From an uncultured Bacilli bacterium (GTDB lineage: Bacteria > Bacillota_I > Bacilli_A > RF39 > UBA660), in contig CALWAA010000015.1 of NCBI GenBank assembly GCA_944372725.1, positions 1 to 12,795 on the forward strand: 12,795 bases of DNA. The letters run 5' to 3'. Position 1 is the first letter of the stretch. Each line of letters opens with the position of its first letter. This document shows positions 1-6,533 of the stretch, one piece after another. The position numbers and the translations under genes are program-made. Below the pieces are notes generated by a model, which did not search any database, was not told the origin of the DNA, and was given only the letters and a program-made list of their open reading frames with translations.

Positions 1-552
1 AGTTACAAATTGTAACTGGTCAGTTCCAAATATGCTTTCTTTAACTTCCCCTGCACCATGAATATAGCCTTTTCCATAACTAGATGCACAACCAATTGAA
101 AGTTGTTTTAAAGCTCCCCCAAAGCCACCCATCGCATGACCTTTAAAATGAGATAAAACTAGCATAGAATCATAATTAGACATATGTTTTCCAACATAAT
201 TTTTCTTGATTTGTTTTCCATCTGGAATATCAAGTTCCATATCTGGTCCTTCACTATCCATAATATCAACATCAAAATACTTAGTCCATTCATGTTCATC
301 CATAAGTTTTCTATGTTTTTCAGTTGTATTTCTTTCTCCCGGATAAGCAGTATTACATTCAACAACTGTACCATTTACTCTTTGAACTAATTTTTCTACA
401 AATTCTGGACGTAAATAATTTTGATTTCCATGTTCTCCAGAATGAAGCTTAACAGCTACTTTTCCAGGTAATTCTACTCCTAAAACCTCATACATTTTAA
501 CTAAAGACTCAGGTGTAATTTCTTTCGTAAAATAAACTTTTGCTTTTTCCAT
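1..552 (-). CDS. DUF362 domain protein, 3' end cut by window edge
   Basis: The first 184 codons of a protein whose C-terminus lies off the left edge. It starts at an ATG with AGGAGAG 8 bases upstream (561-567). The conserved DUF362 core is visible around residues 132-160, with the stretches SHFKGHAMGGFGG and LKQLSIGCASSYGK, preceded by VKLHSGEHGN near residue 34. Many full-length DUF362 proteins carry a [4Fe-4S] ferredoxin-type domain after this core; whether this one does cannot be seen here. The biochemical role of the family is poorly defined, with redox or iron-sulfur functions suspected. It follows the MerR-type regulator gene by 31 bases, so it is probably co-transcribed with it and is its likely target. 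A candidate extended -10 element at 578-586 could add a private promoter. Confidence 0.85.
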   Translation of the reverse strand, partial: MEKAKVYFTKEITPESLVKMYEVLGVELPGKVAVKLHSGEHGNQNYLRPEFVEKLVQRVNGTVVECNTAYPGERNTTEKHRKLMDEHEWTKYFDVDIMDSEGPDMELDIPDGKQIKKNYVGKHMSNYDSMLVLSHFKGHAMGGFGGALKQLSIGCASSYGKGYIHGAGEVKESIFGTDQLQFVT

Positions 553-577
553 TTTCTAATCTCTCCTATTCTTATTT

Positions 578-586
578 ATTATATCA
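578..586 (-). promoter_or_regulatory. Candidate extended -10 ahead of the DUF362 gene
   Basis: On the minus strand the bases read TGATATAAT, a TGn extended -10 with a perfect TATAAT hexamer, 25 bases before the ATG. The TGA is also the stop codon of the upstream regulator gene. No good -35 is visible 16-18 bases further upstream, and in DNA this AT-rich chance matches are common. Confidence 0.35.
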
Positions 587-946
587 TATTTTATTTTCTT
601 TATATAATTTTATTTTATAATTTAACTTTTTATAAGCATCTTCCATATAATCAATTTTTTCTTTTAATAATTCTCTTTCTTTCTCAAGCAATTTTAATCT
701 AGCTTCTTTAGTGGAAGCTCCTTCATCATAAAGACGCATATATTTTTTTAAAACAGCTATAGAAAGTCCAGCACTACGCATACATTTAACAAATTCAATT
801 CTCTCTAAATCAGCCTCTTGATATTCTCTACTTCCACTTTTATTTTTCTCGATTGGTCCAACAAGCCCTTCTTTTTCATAATACCTTAAAGTATCTTTAC
901 TTAAATCATACTTCTCTGCTACTTCTTGTATAGTAATTTTAATCAC
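584..946 (-). CDS. MerR-family transcriptional regulator
   Basis: A one-component regulator of about 118-120 aa. The N-terminal winged HTH is clear: ITIQEVAEKYDLSKDTLRYY, then EKEGLVGP, with SGSREY and the ECMRSAG-like stretch VKCMRSAGLS typical of the AdhR-like MerR subfamily. A coiled-coil dimerisation helix (about residues 78-118) ends the protein. There is no long effector domain and no metal-site Cys pattern, so an electrophile/redox or small-molecule response is more likely than metal sensing; this is inference. The listed start is the GTG at 946-944, the only canonical start before the HTH, but it lies inside the Shine-Dalgarno sequence. The properly spaced start would be ATT at 937-935, giving a protein beginning at ITIQEV, the position where relatives begin MTI. 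It probably controls itself and the DUF362 gene through the operator at 970-987. Confidence 0.9.
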   Translation of the reverse strand: MIKITIQEVAEKYDLSKDTLRYYEKEGLVGPIEKNKSGSREYQEADLERIEFVKCMRSAGLSIAVLKKYMRLYDEGASTKEARLKLLEKERELLKEKIDYMEDAYKKLNYKIKLYKENKI

Positions 947-949
947 CTC
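942..949 (-). promoter_or_regulatory. Shine-Dalgarno of the MerR-type gene, overlapping its GTG
   Basis: The minus strand reads GAGGTGAT, an eight-base match to the 16S 3' end. The GTG otherwise taken as start (946-944) is inside it. After GAGG come 8 bases and then ATT at 937-935, which is normal start spacing. No alternative Shine-Dalgarno sequence is visible upstream of the GTG. Confidence 0.75.
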
Positions 950-960
950 AATTTAAACAT

Positions 961-991
961 ATCATACTACTTATAGTGTACTCCAAGTCAA
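961..991 (-). promoter_or_regulatory. MerR-type promoter with 19-bp spacer and operator
   Basis: On the minus strand a -35 TTGACT (991-986) and a -10 TATGAT (966-961) are separated by 19 bases. The spacer region holds the imperfect inverted repeat CTTGGAGT-AC-ACTATAAG (987-970), matching at 6 of 8 positions. An over-long spacer with a dyad between the hexamers is the hallmark of promoters untwisted by MerR-family activators, and it lies directly ahead of a MerR-type gene. Autoregulation is inferred. Confidence 0.8.
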
Positions 992-1004
992 GTGTTTTTT
1001 TACA

Positions 1005-1033
1005 GAAAAAAAGAGAAAATTACTACAATTCTC
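1005..1033 (-). terminator. Terminator of the PfkB-SIS operon
   Basis: The minus strand reads GAGAA (1033-1029), an 11-base loop, TTCTC (1017-1013) and then seven T. The TAG stop of the kinase-SIS gene (1025-1023) lies in the loop. The stem is short and AT-rich, so strength is uncertain, but the position is right and no other terminator is seen before the MerR-type promoter. Confidence 0.55.
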
Positions 1034-2987
1034 CTTTATAGAAATAAATTTTCATAGCATCTTCACTATATACAGGCTTAGAAATATCTATATTCAAAAA
1101 ATTTGCAATATAATATATTAAATATTGAGAAGCAATTAATAAATCATATTCACATAATATTCCATCATATCTACTTTCAATAATGAAATTTTGACTATTT
1201 TCTAAATACTTTAATAATTGCTTTTCATATAAACTCGTAGTTTTTTGTTTAAAATAAATATTTTTTTTACTACTTAAATGTTCATAATTAATAAATCGTC
1301 CATGTGAAAAATTCTTTTTTTCATGAACTAAAGAGTTGTAAATACCAGATTCAATTATCTTACTTTCCAAATCAATTCCAGCTGATTCTGTAAAATCTCC
1401 CATAAAAATATTAAAGCTACTCCCAATAGCCAAAAATTCTTTTAACATTTTTTCATTTTCCTTAAAATAATTGGTAAAGTAATTTTTCCAATAATTTATA
1501 CTATCTTTAATAAATAGAACAATATCACTATTTACTTTTTCATCAAAATATAATTTCAAAAACAAACTTGCCGGAGCTAAAGCACCCTCAAATGATAAAA
1601 ATCCTCTTTCTTTTCCTTTATTTACTCCTGTGCGATAAGAAATAATATGTTCTTTAGATATTCCTATTTTCCTCACAACTTTTTGTAATTCTCCTTTTGT
1701 GATAATATACTTCTTTTTCTGATTAATTAAACTCGTTGCAACACATAAATCGTCGGTCGTTCCAGAATAAGTAAATAAAAATACCATTTCCATAAGCTTA
1801 TTATTTCTATAATATAATTCTCTAGGGTACAAAGAAATCGTATTTACGCCATATAATTGATTAATAACTTTTGATGCGAACTTTGCTGCAGCAAAAGAAC
1901 CTCCTGTACCAATAAAAGCACAATTATTTAAATAACCAAAATTTACTTTAATTAATTTATCATAAGCCCCACTATTAACAGCATTAATAAGCCTTGTTTC
2001 TAAATTATTAATATTGATATTGCATCTTTTTATTTGCTTTCTAACCACCAAATCAAAATTATTACAAGTACAATCATCCCCAGACTTTTTTATTTTATAT
2101 AAATTTTGAATATGTCCTCTTGCTCCCATTTTTTTAACAACTTTTTTCGTAAGTTTAGTAGCCTTATCAAAAGTAGAATCAATAAATTTATAATCAATAA
2201 TATAATTATTTTTTATATATTCACTAATAAATACAGCAAAAAAAGCATCTCCTGCACCTGTTGGGTCAACTTCAATCTCAGGATTTATTAGCTCTTTATT
2301 AACTTTATGATAATTAAAAACAAATAGAGAACCTTTATTTCCTCTCGTAACAATCAACATCTTAGGTTGTAACAAATTATACACATCTTCTACTAATTTC
2401 AAAGAAAATCTATTTTTCAAATATTTTTCTACACGTTCATTTAAATTTATAATATCAAATTTACCCTTTATTTTTTCTAATATTTCTTGATTATTCAAGC
2501 TCTCTAATTCAAAATATTGCCCTAAATCTAACATCTTTTTACTATTACAAGAATCAATAATAATCTGATTTTTATCATTTAAATTATCAAAAACTAAGAC
2601 ATCATCATCATTAATTTGCTTTAAAATATTATTTACTTCGATTGCACTTTCCAAATACCACCTTTTTGTATTACAAAAAGGACATCTTTTTTTAGAAATA
2701 AACTCAAGTTTACCATTTACTTCTTGATAAAGAACATGAAAAGAACGAGTATGGATATCTTTCTTAACTTCAATTCCATCAATATTTACCCCAACATCTT
2801 TCAAACTATTAATAGCTACTTTACCTAAAATATCATCGCCACAAACTCCATAAACAGCGGTATTCAAGCCTAACTTAGCAATATTAAAAATGATATTATG
2901 TGAGCTCATTCCTCCATTTACTCCTATAAGTTTACCATTTTTATAATAAAAGTCAGTAACCAAATCGCCAATACTAATTACCTTCAT
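1023..2987 (-). CDS. PfkB-type carbohydrate kinase fused to double-SIS phosphosugar domain
   Basis: A 654-aa fusion. Residues 1-295 are a PfkB/ribokinase-family kinase: VNGGMSSHNIIFNIAKLG (23-40) for sugar binding, VCGDD (48-52), VTRGNKGS (213-220) and the signature DPTGAGDAFF (241-250) with catalytic Asp247. From about 325 onward is a SIS region: GTGGSFAAAKFA (360-371), TYSGTTDD (406-413), and a second half with AIGSS (520-524), ESAGIDLESKIIESG (534-548) and NFSHGRF (559-565), which resembles the double-SIS layout of GlmS-type isomerases. No glutaminase domain is present, so GlmS-like amidotransfer is unlikely. A CPFC (102-105) in the kinase lid region and a CTC (306-308) in the linker could form a metal site. 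Cytoplasmic; no signal or membrane segment. It begins at an ATG overlapping the upstream stop as ATGA, so translation is coupled to the HAD-PRTase gene. Substrate unknown; the fusion suggests isomerisation and phosphorylation of the same or consecutive sugar intermediates. Confidence 0.88.
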   Translation of the reverse strand: MKVISIGDLVTDFYYKNGKLIGVNGGMSSHNIIFNIAKLGLNTAVYGVCGDDILGKVAINSLKDVGVNIDGIEVKKDIHTRSFHVLYQEVNGKLEFISKKRCPFCNTKRWYLESAIEVNNILKQINDDDVLVFDNLNDKNQIIIDSCNSKKMLDLGQYFELESLNNQEILEKIKGKFDIINLNERVEKYLKNRFSLKLVEDVYNLLQPKMLIVTRGNKGSLFVFNYHKVNKELINPEIEVDPTGAGDAFFAVFISEYIKNNYIIDYKFIDSTFDKATKLTKKVVKKMGARGHIQNLYKIKKSGDDCTCNNFDLVVRKQIKRCNININNLETRLINAVNSGAYDKLIKVNFGYLNNCAFIGTGGSFAAAKFASKVINQLYGVNTISLYPRELYYRNNKLMEMVFLFTYSGTTDDLCVATSLINQKKKYIITKGELQKVVRKIGISKEHIISYRTGVNKGKERGFLSFEGALAPASLFLKLYFDEKVNSDIVLFIKDSINYWKNYFTNYFKENEKMLKEFLAIGSSFNIFMGDFTESAGIDLESKIIESGIYNSLVHEKKNFSHGRFINYEHLSSKKNIYFKQKTTSLYEKQLLKYLENSQNFIIESRYDGILCEYDLLIASQYLIYYIANFLNIDISKPVYSEDAMKIYFYKGEL

Positions 2988-5299
2988 TTTTTTATCACCC
3001 TTTTTACTAACCGTACTTCACTTTTTGGAGAATAGTCTCCATTTTTTATTAAACATTCTAAAATTTTTCTTCTATTTAAATCAAATATTCCTAAAGAATC
3101 CTCATATAAATTTTCACTATATCTATCTCTCCAACTATATGGACTTGGAAAATATAAACCCTCTATAAAATTAAAGAAATGTCTATAATCAATAGCCCCG
3201 TGATTAGGCAGAAACATTTGACTAATTCTATTTACTCCTGGATATCTTACAGCAATAATTTTATCTACATCTATGCCTATATCAAAAAAAGTAGTTAAAG
3301 CTAATTGCATTGTCTTCCCTGTCAATAAATTATCATCTACAATTATATATTTATTTTGTTTATTTATTCCCAAAATTTCAATTCCACCAGCCTCAGAAAT
3401 ATCAAAAAATCTTAATTCTAATGACTGCTTTTTAGCATACCCTGTTACATTTTTATTAAATTTTAATATAGAAACATCATTCAGCCTATTATCAATTGCT
3501 TTCATTATAATTGGTAATTCTAAGCCTCCGTAGCACACTCCACAAATACCTTTATCAAAAATGTTAGAATCTTTTTGCATAGTTAAATAACAAGTAATAA
3601 AATTTTCAGCAAAATTATCTATCTCCCTATATGCTCTAAAATCTTTTGAATAATTGCCTTTATCTTTATATTTTGTAAATTCTGCCATAAACTCATGGGT
3701 AATAAAAATAACGCTTCTTATTAAATTTGTAATATCAGTGCAATTAATTTTATAACTTTCATCAAATGAAATATTTTTCATCAAATCTTCTGTAATTACT
3801 AATGTGTGATAAAGTTTGTTCAATAATGATTCTTGAATGGATGTCTCTAAATTAATTATTACACTTTTTAAATTATCATTACTAATAATTTGTTGATTCA
3901 ATAAAACTAACAAATAATTTCTGATATTATCAATTAATCCTAATATCATTTTAGTATTATTTAAATCATTTATATCAAAAGGTTGATTAATTGCTATAAA
4001 AGCTTTTGAAAAGAAATCTACATTATTATTTAACCATTCATACACCATTTCCTTAGTAGTTAAATCTTCTTGCGTATTTGCATCATGAAGTCTTTGTGAT
4101 AGAAAATAATAATAGGTTTTTGAACCCCTTAACAATATATTTTCATTATCATACATTGAATAGCACAAACTAAAATCATTACTCATAAGCCATAACTGCT
4201 TTAAAGGATTATCATCTGGTATTGTAATCCAATCATACATGGGAATTTTGATACTTCCACTTGAAGAATCAAATACACTAGAAATTCCATCAATTGTCTG
4301 AAATTTATTATTAATCAAATTATTAAAATAGATAATTTTATTATTTTTACCTTGATTCATTTTCTTTTCAATTATAGCATATGCTCTTGTATATTCACTT
4401 TGAATAGCATGTTCCAAACAAATTGTTGGCAATAATTTTGCTTTTTTTAGTAAACTCAAAGTGCCATTAACGCCCGTTATTATTTTGTCATTTTCAATAA
4501 TCGGAAAACATTTGTCAACAGCTCCACTAGTTTTTCCAACACTAAAACCCTGACAACAATTCAACATAGAATAATCATTTCCAAGCCAATCCCCACAATC
4601 TCCAATCCGAAGCATTGAATTTTGAGGAATGCCTATTATTTTTTCAGCTACTTGAATAGCTTTATCTTTAGTAGCAGTACCTATTTGTAAAACCTGTTTA
4701 CCATTATGCATTCCTATTGTCAAATTTAGATTAGTATTTTTATAACTTTCTATTAATAAATTAATAAAATCAAATACTTTATTATTATATTCTATGTCGT
4801 CCCTTAAAACTATTATTCTTATATTTATTATAGCATTTGTTTTAGAATCGGTCGAGTAAGTAATCTTACAATTTTTATCAAAGTTAAAAGCTGTAATAAT
4901 TTTTTTGTTTAATTCTTCCAAGTGAATAAAATCTTCTTTAGAGGATATATATTCACTTATATTAAACAACTGTTTACTTTCATTTCCAGTCATAAATAAC
5001 CTTGCACCATCATTAGTAAGAGCATACATTTTTAACAATTGTTTATTAGTAACATCATATTTATTTTTTAAATCATTAACAATATCATTTAACAAATCAC
5101 TTAAACCGGTTTCTCCTCTACCAGTAATAAAAAGAATTGGAATATGTCTCTTTAATAAATCAGCTAATATTGGTAAAATACGAGAATCTATTTTGGTAGA
5201 ATGTTCTATAGTTAGAGTTCCATCAATATCAAAACATACAGCATTATATTTTTGTTGCAGTGCTCTCTTATAATTATTTAACAATTCTTCACTAACCAT
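2984..5299 (-). CDS. HAD phosphatase - unknown region - phosphoribosyltransferase fusion
   Basis: A 771-aa three-part protein. Residues 18-288 form a Cof/sucrose-phosphatase-like HAD phosphatase: motif I FDIDGTLT (23-30, nucleophile Asp24, Asp26), motif II FITGRGE (57-63), the strand MYALTNDGARL (91-101), a type-C2 cap, motif III near Lys211/Lys213 and motif IV GDCGDWLGND (233-242). Residues 290-575 are largely helical and unrecognised. Residues 583-700 look like a type I phosphoribosyltransferase: GICGVCYGGLELP (584-596) and the PRPP loop IIVDDNLLTGKT (652-663), in which Asp655 and Asp656 are kept. The last 70 residues, with YFPSPYSWRDRYSEN, are probably its hood. The start is an ATG with AGGAGG 5 bases upstream. 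It follows the small HAD gene by 9 bases and overlaps the next gene by 4. The reaction is unknown; PRPP use and removal of a phosphate are inferred from the domains. All catalytic motifs seem intact. Confidence 0.85.
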   Translation of the reverse strand: MVSEELLNNYKRALQQKYNAVCFDIDGTLTIEHSTKIDSRILPILADLLKRHIPILFITGRGETGLSDLLNDIVNDLKNKYDVTNKQLLKMYALTNDGARLFMTGNESKQLFNISEYISSKEDFIHLEELNKKIITAFNFDKNCKITYSTDSKTNAIINIRIIVLRDDIEYNNKVFDFINLLIESYKNTNLNLTIGMHNGKQVLQIGTATKDKAIQVAEKIIGIPQNSMLRIGDCGDWLGNDYSMLNCCQGFSVGKTSGAVDKCFPIIENDKIITGVNGTLSLLKKAKLLPTICLEHAIQSEYTRAYAIIEKKMNQGKNNKIIYFNNLINNKFQTIDGISSVFDSSSGSIKIPMYDWITIPDDNPLKQLWLMSNDFSLCYSMYDNENILLRGSKTYYYFLSQRLHDANTQEDLTTKEMVYEWLNNNVDFFSKAFIAINQPFDINDLNNTKMILGLIDNIRNYLLVLLNQQIISNDNLKSVIINLETSIQESLLNKLYHTLVITEDLMKNISFDESYKINCTDITNLIRSVIFITHEFMAEFTKYKDKGNYSKDFRAYREIDNFAENFITCYLTMQKDSNIFDKGICGVCYGGLELPIIMKAIDNRLNDVSILKFNKNVTGYAKKQSLELRFFDISEAGGIEILGINKQNKYIIVDDNLLTGKTMQLALTTFFDIGIDVDKIIAVRYPGVNRISQMFLPNHGAIDYRHFFNFIEGLYFPSPYSWRDRYSENLYEDSLGIFDLNRRKILECLIKNGDYSPKSEVRLVKRVIKK

Positions 5300-5308
5300 A
5301 ATATCCTC

Positions 5309-5788
5309 CTATAAAATTCTACGCAAACTATTCACAACTTCAAATTGATTGGAAGAATCTATTTTTTCACTAAAATAAAGACTCTTTCCTCCTTTTTGTT
5401 CCCAATCAATTAAATTTTTAATACTATCGTCAATTAAAATCTCACCATTATTTGGTAAATATATTTGACTTTTTTTAATATGTGGTGGAACAAATAAAAT
5501 TGGTATCTCAATATTTCTACTTCTTAAGGCTTTCACTTTTGCTTCCATCTCAAGCAAAGTGTGAATTTTAGTTAAAATAGCAATTTGTCTAGGTTTACTT
5601 TGTGCTTCTAATATATAATCAATAGCATTATTTATTACTTTGGCTTCTTCTAATAATTCAAACCAATCTAACTCTTCAAAAAAAGCATTCCAACTTATAT
5701 CAGGTTTTAACTCTTTTCTTTCAACGACTCTCTTTTCTGTATCAAATATGACTCCATCAAAATCAATAAAAATTTTCTCTTTAGACAC
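5309..5788 (-). CDS. Small HAD-family hydrolase (probable phosphatase)
   Basis: About 159 aa, a compact HAD fold. Counting from the chosen start, motif I is IFIDFDGVIFDT (residues 6-17; nucleophile Asp9, acid/base Asp11), motif II is AILTK (70-74), motif III the Lys of HIKKS (103-107) and motif IV ILIDDS (117-122). Those features and the insert between motifs I and II resemble small 5'(3')-deoxyribonucleotidase-like HADs, but the substrate cannot be read from sequence. The GTG at 5788-5786 is chosen because GAGG (5800-5797) lies 8 bases upstream; a further GTG at 5797 is inside that ribosome binding site and would add three residues. It is the first enzyme gene of the cassette, 56 bases after the WYL regulator. 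Its TAG stop overlaps the Shine-Dalgarno of the HAD-PRTase gene, implying coordinated translation. Confidence 0.85.
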   Translation of the reverse strand: MSKEKIFIDFDGVIFDTEKRVVERKELKPDISWNAFFEELDWFELLEEAKVINNAIDYILEAQSKPRQIAILTKIHTLLEMEAKVKALRSRNIEIPILFVPPHIKKSQIYLPNNGEILIDDSIKNLIDWEQKGGKSLYFSEKIDSSNQFEVVNSLRRIL

Positions 5789-5794
5789 AACTAA

Positions 5795-5800
5795 CACCTC
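5795..5800 (-). promoter_or_regulatory. Shine-Dalgarno deciding the GTG start of the small HAD gene
   Basis: GAGGTG on the minus strand, 8 bases from the end of GAGG to the GTG at 5788. It excludes the GTG at 5797, which is part of the site itself. Confidence 0.65.
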
Positions 5801-5809
5801 ATTAAATTT

Positions 5810-5818
5810 ATTATATCA
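5810..5818 (-). promoter_or_regulatory. Extended -10 promoter of the HAD/PRTase/PfkB-SIS operon
   Basis: The minus strand reads TGATATAAT in the gap between the WYL regulator and the small HAD gene. The extended TGn and perfect TATAAT make a plausible promoter even though no good -35 is present at 17 bases (a TAGACA lies about 21 bases upstream, too far). It would let the three enzyme genes be expressed separately from the regulator; the WYL protein could act here. Confidence 0.5.
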
Positions 5819-5844
5819 CGTTTATAGGAAATATTTTGTCTAAA

Positions 5845-6438
5845 TTATTTACTGTTTAACTTTATTCTATCTATCTCAAAATGTCTAATATCATTTCTTA
5901 ATTCACAATAAGCTGTTACATAGAAATTGCTATCATAATTAAATATTTGTAAAGGATGAATTATTCTTTCTTGCCATTCTTGATTTAAATTTCTATATAA
6001 TATTTTTAATGATGTTTTATTAGAGATTGCACTATTTAAAGCAAAATACAATTCAGATTTTTCAATCATACCATTATCTAAAAAATATTTACTTTTTTCT
6101 TCTGCTATATCACTTGCAAATTGAATTCGATTAATTAATTTTCTATATTTAATAACATCCTTATATCCTATTTTTTCTAATATCACATTGATATTTTCTA
6201 ACAATTGAATATCATACTTATTAAAATTAATATACTGGTTTTTAAGATTTATAATGTAGTATCCCCCATTAGGCCCCATAAAAGTTTCAATTGGAATTCC
6301 TGCTTGTTCTAATTCACATTTGTAATACCTTATCATTCGCTCAGTAATGCCTATTTTTTCTGCTAATTCCCTTACACTATATTTGTTTCCTGTATTTAAA
6401 TAGTTTAACATTTGAATAGCATTTGATATTTTACTCAT
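5845..6438 (-). CDS. WYL-domain transcriptional regulator, short form
   Basis: A 197-aa regulator. The N-terminal winged HTH (about residues 5-62, HTH_11/DeoR-like) shows SVRELAEKIGITERMIRYYK and the wing GPNGGYYI (55-62). Residues 130-193 match a WYL domain: NSAISNKTSLKILYR, then RIIHPLQIFNYDSNFYVTAYC, and the closing FEIDRIKL; the eponymous triad is FYV (172-174). WYL domains sense ligands, often nucleic acids or nucleotides, and WYL regulators frequently control stress and defence loci. The protein ends just after the WYL core, lacking the C-terminal WCX dimerisation region of the usual roughly 300-aa forms; the stop is clean and no continuation was seen. Start: ATG with GAGGAAG 7 bases upstream. 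It is first in the cassette and probably regulates the enzyme genes behind it. Confidence 0.88.
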   Translation of the reverse strand: MSKISNAIQMLNYLNTGNKYSVRELAEKIGITERMIRYYKCELEQAGIPIETFMGPNGGYYIINLKNQYINFNKYDIQLLENINVILEKIGYKDVIKYRKLINRIQFASDIAEEKSKYFLDNGMIEKSELYFALNSAISNKTSLKILYRNLNQEWQERIIHPLQIFNYDSNFYVTAYCELRNDIRHFEIDRIKLNSK

Positions 6439-6457
6439 TTTCTCACTTCCTCATCTT

Positions 6458-6466
6458 ATTTTATCA
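6458..6466 (-). promoter_or_regulatory. Candidate extended -10 of the WYL regulator
   Basis: TGATAAAAT on the minus strand, 19 bases before the ATG and downstream of the ASST terminator. A promoter is needed here because the preceding gene is terminated; the -35 region is weak. Confidence 0.4.
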
Positions 6467-6510
6467 TATTAATATACTTTTTTCATTTCTAATAAACATT
6501 TATTTTAAAG

Positions 6511-6533
6511 AAAAAAGAGAAATAACTTCTCTT
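6511..6533 (-). terminator. Intrinsic terminator of the arylsulfotransferase gene
   Basis: On the minus strand AAGAGAA (6533-6527), a 5-base loop, TTCTCTT (6521-6515), continuing into a T run to 6511. The perfect 7-bp stem begins within the TAA stop codon (6534-6532) of the ASST gene. Confidence 0.75.

Noticed and set aside
1..17. Near-perfect inverted repeat (8-bp arms, 1-base centre) at the left edge.
   Set aside because: It lies inside the DUF362 coding region at the cut edge, with no T run or second copy, so chance is the simplest explanation.
159..374. Minus-strand open frame of 71 codons.
   Set aside because: It overlaps the DUF362 gene in another frame and has no family features.
1023..2987. 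Reading the SIS part as GlmS (glucosamine-6-phosphate synthase).
   Set aside because: No N-terminal glutaminase with a catalytic Cys; the N-terminus is a PfkB kinase.
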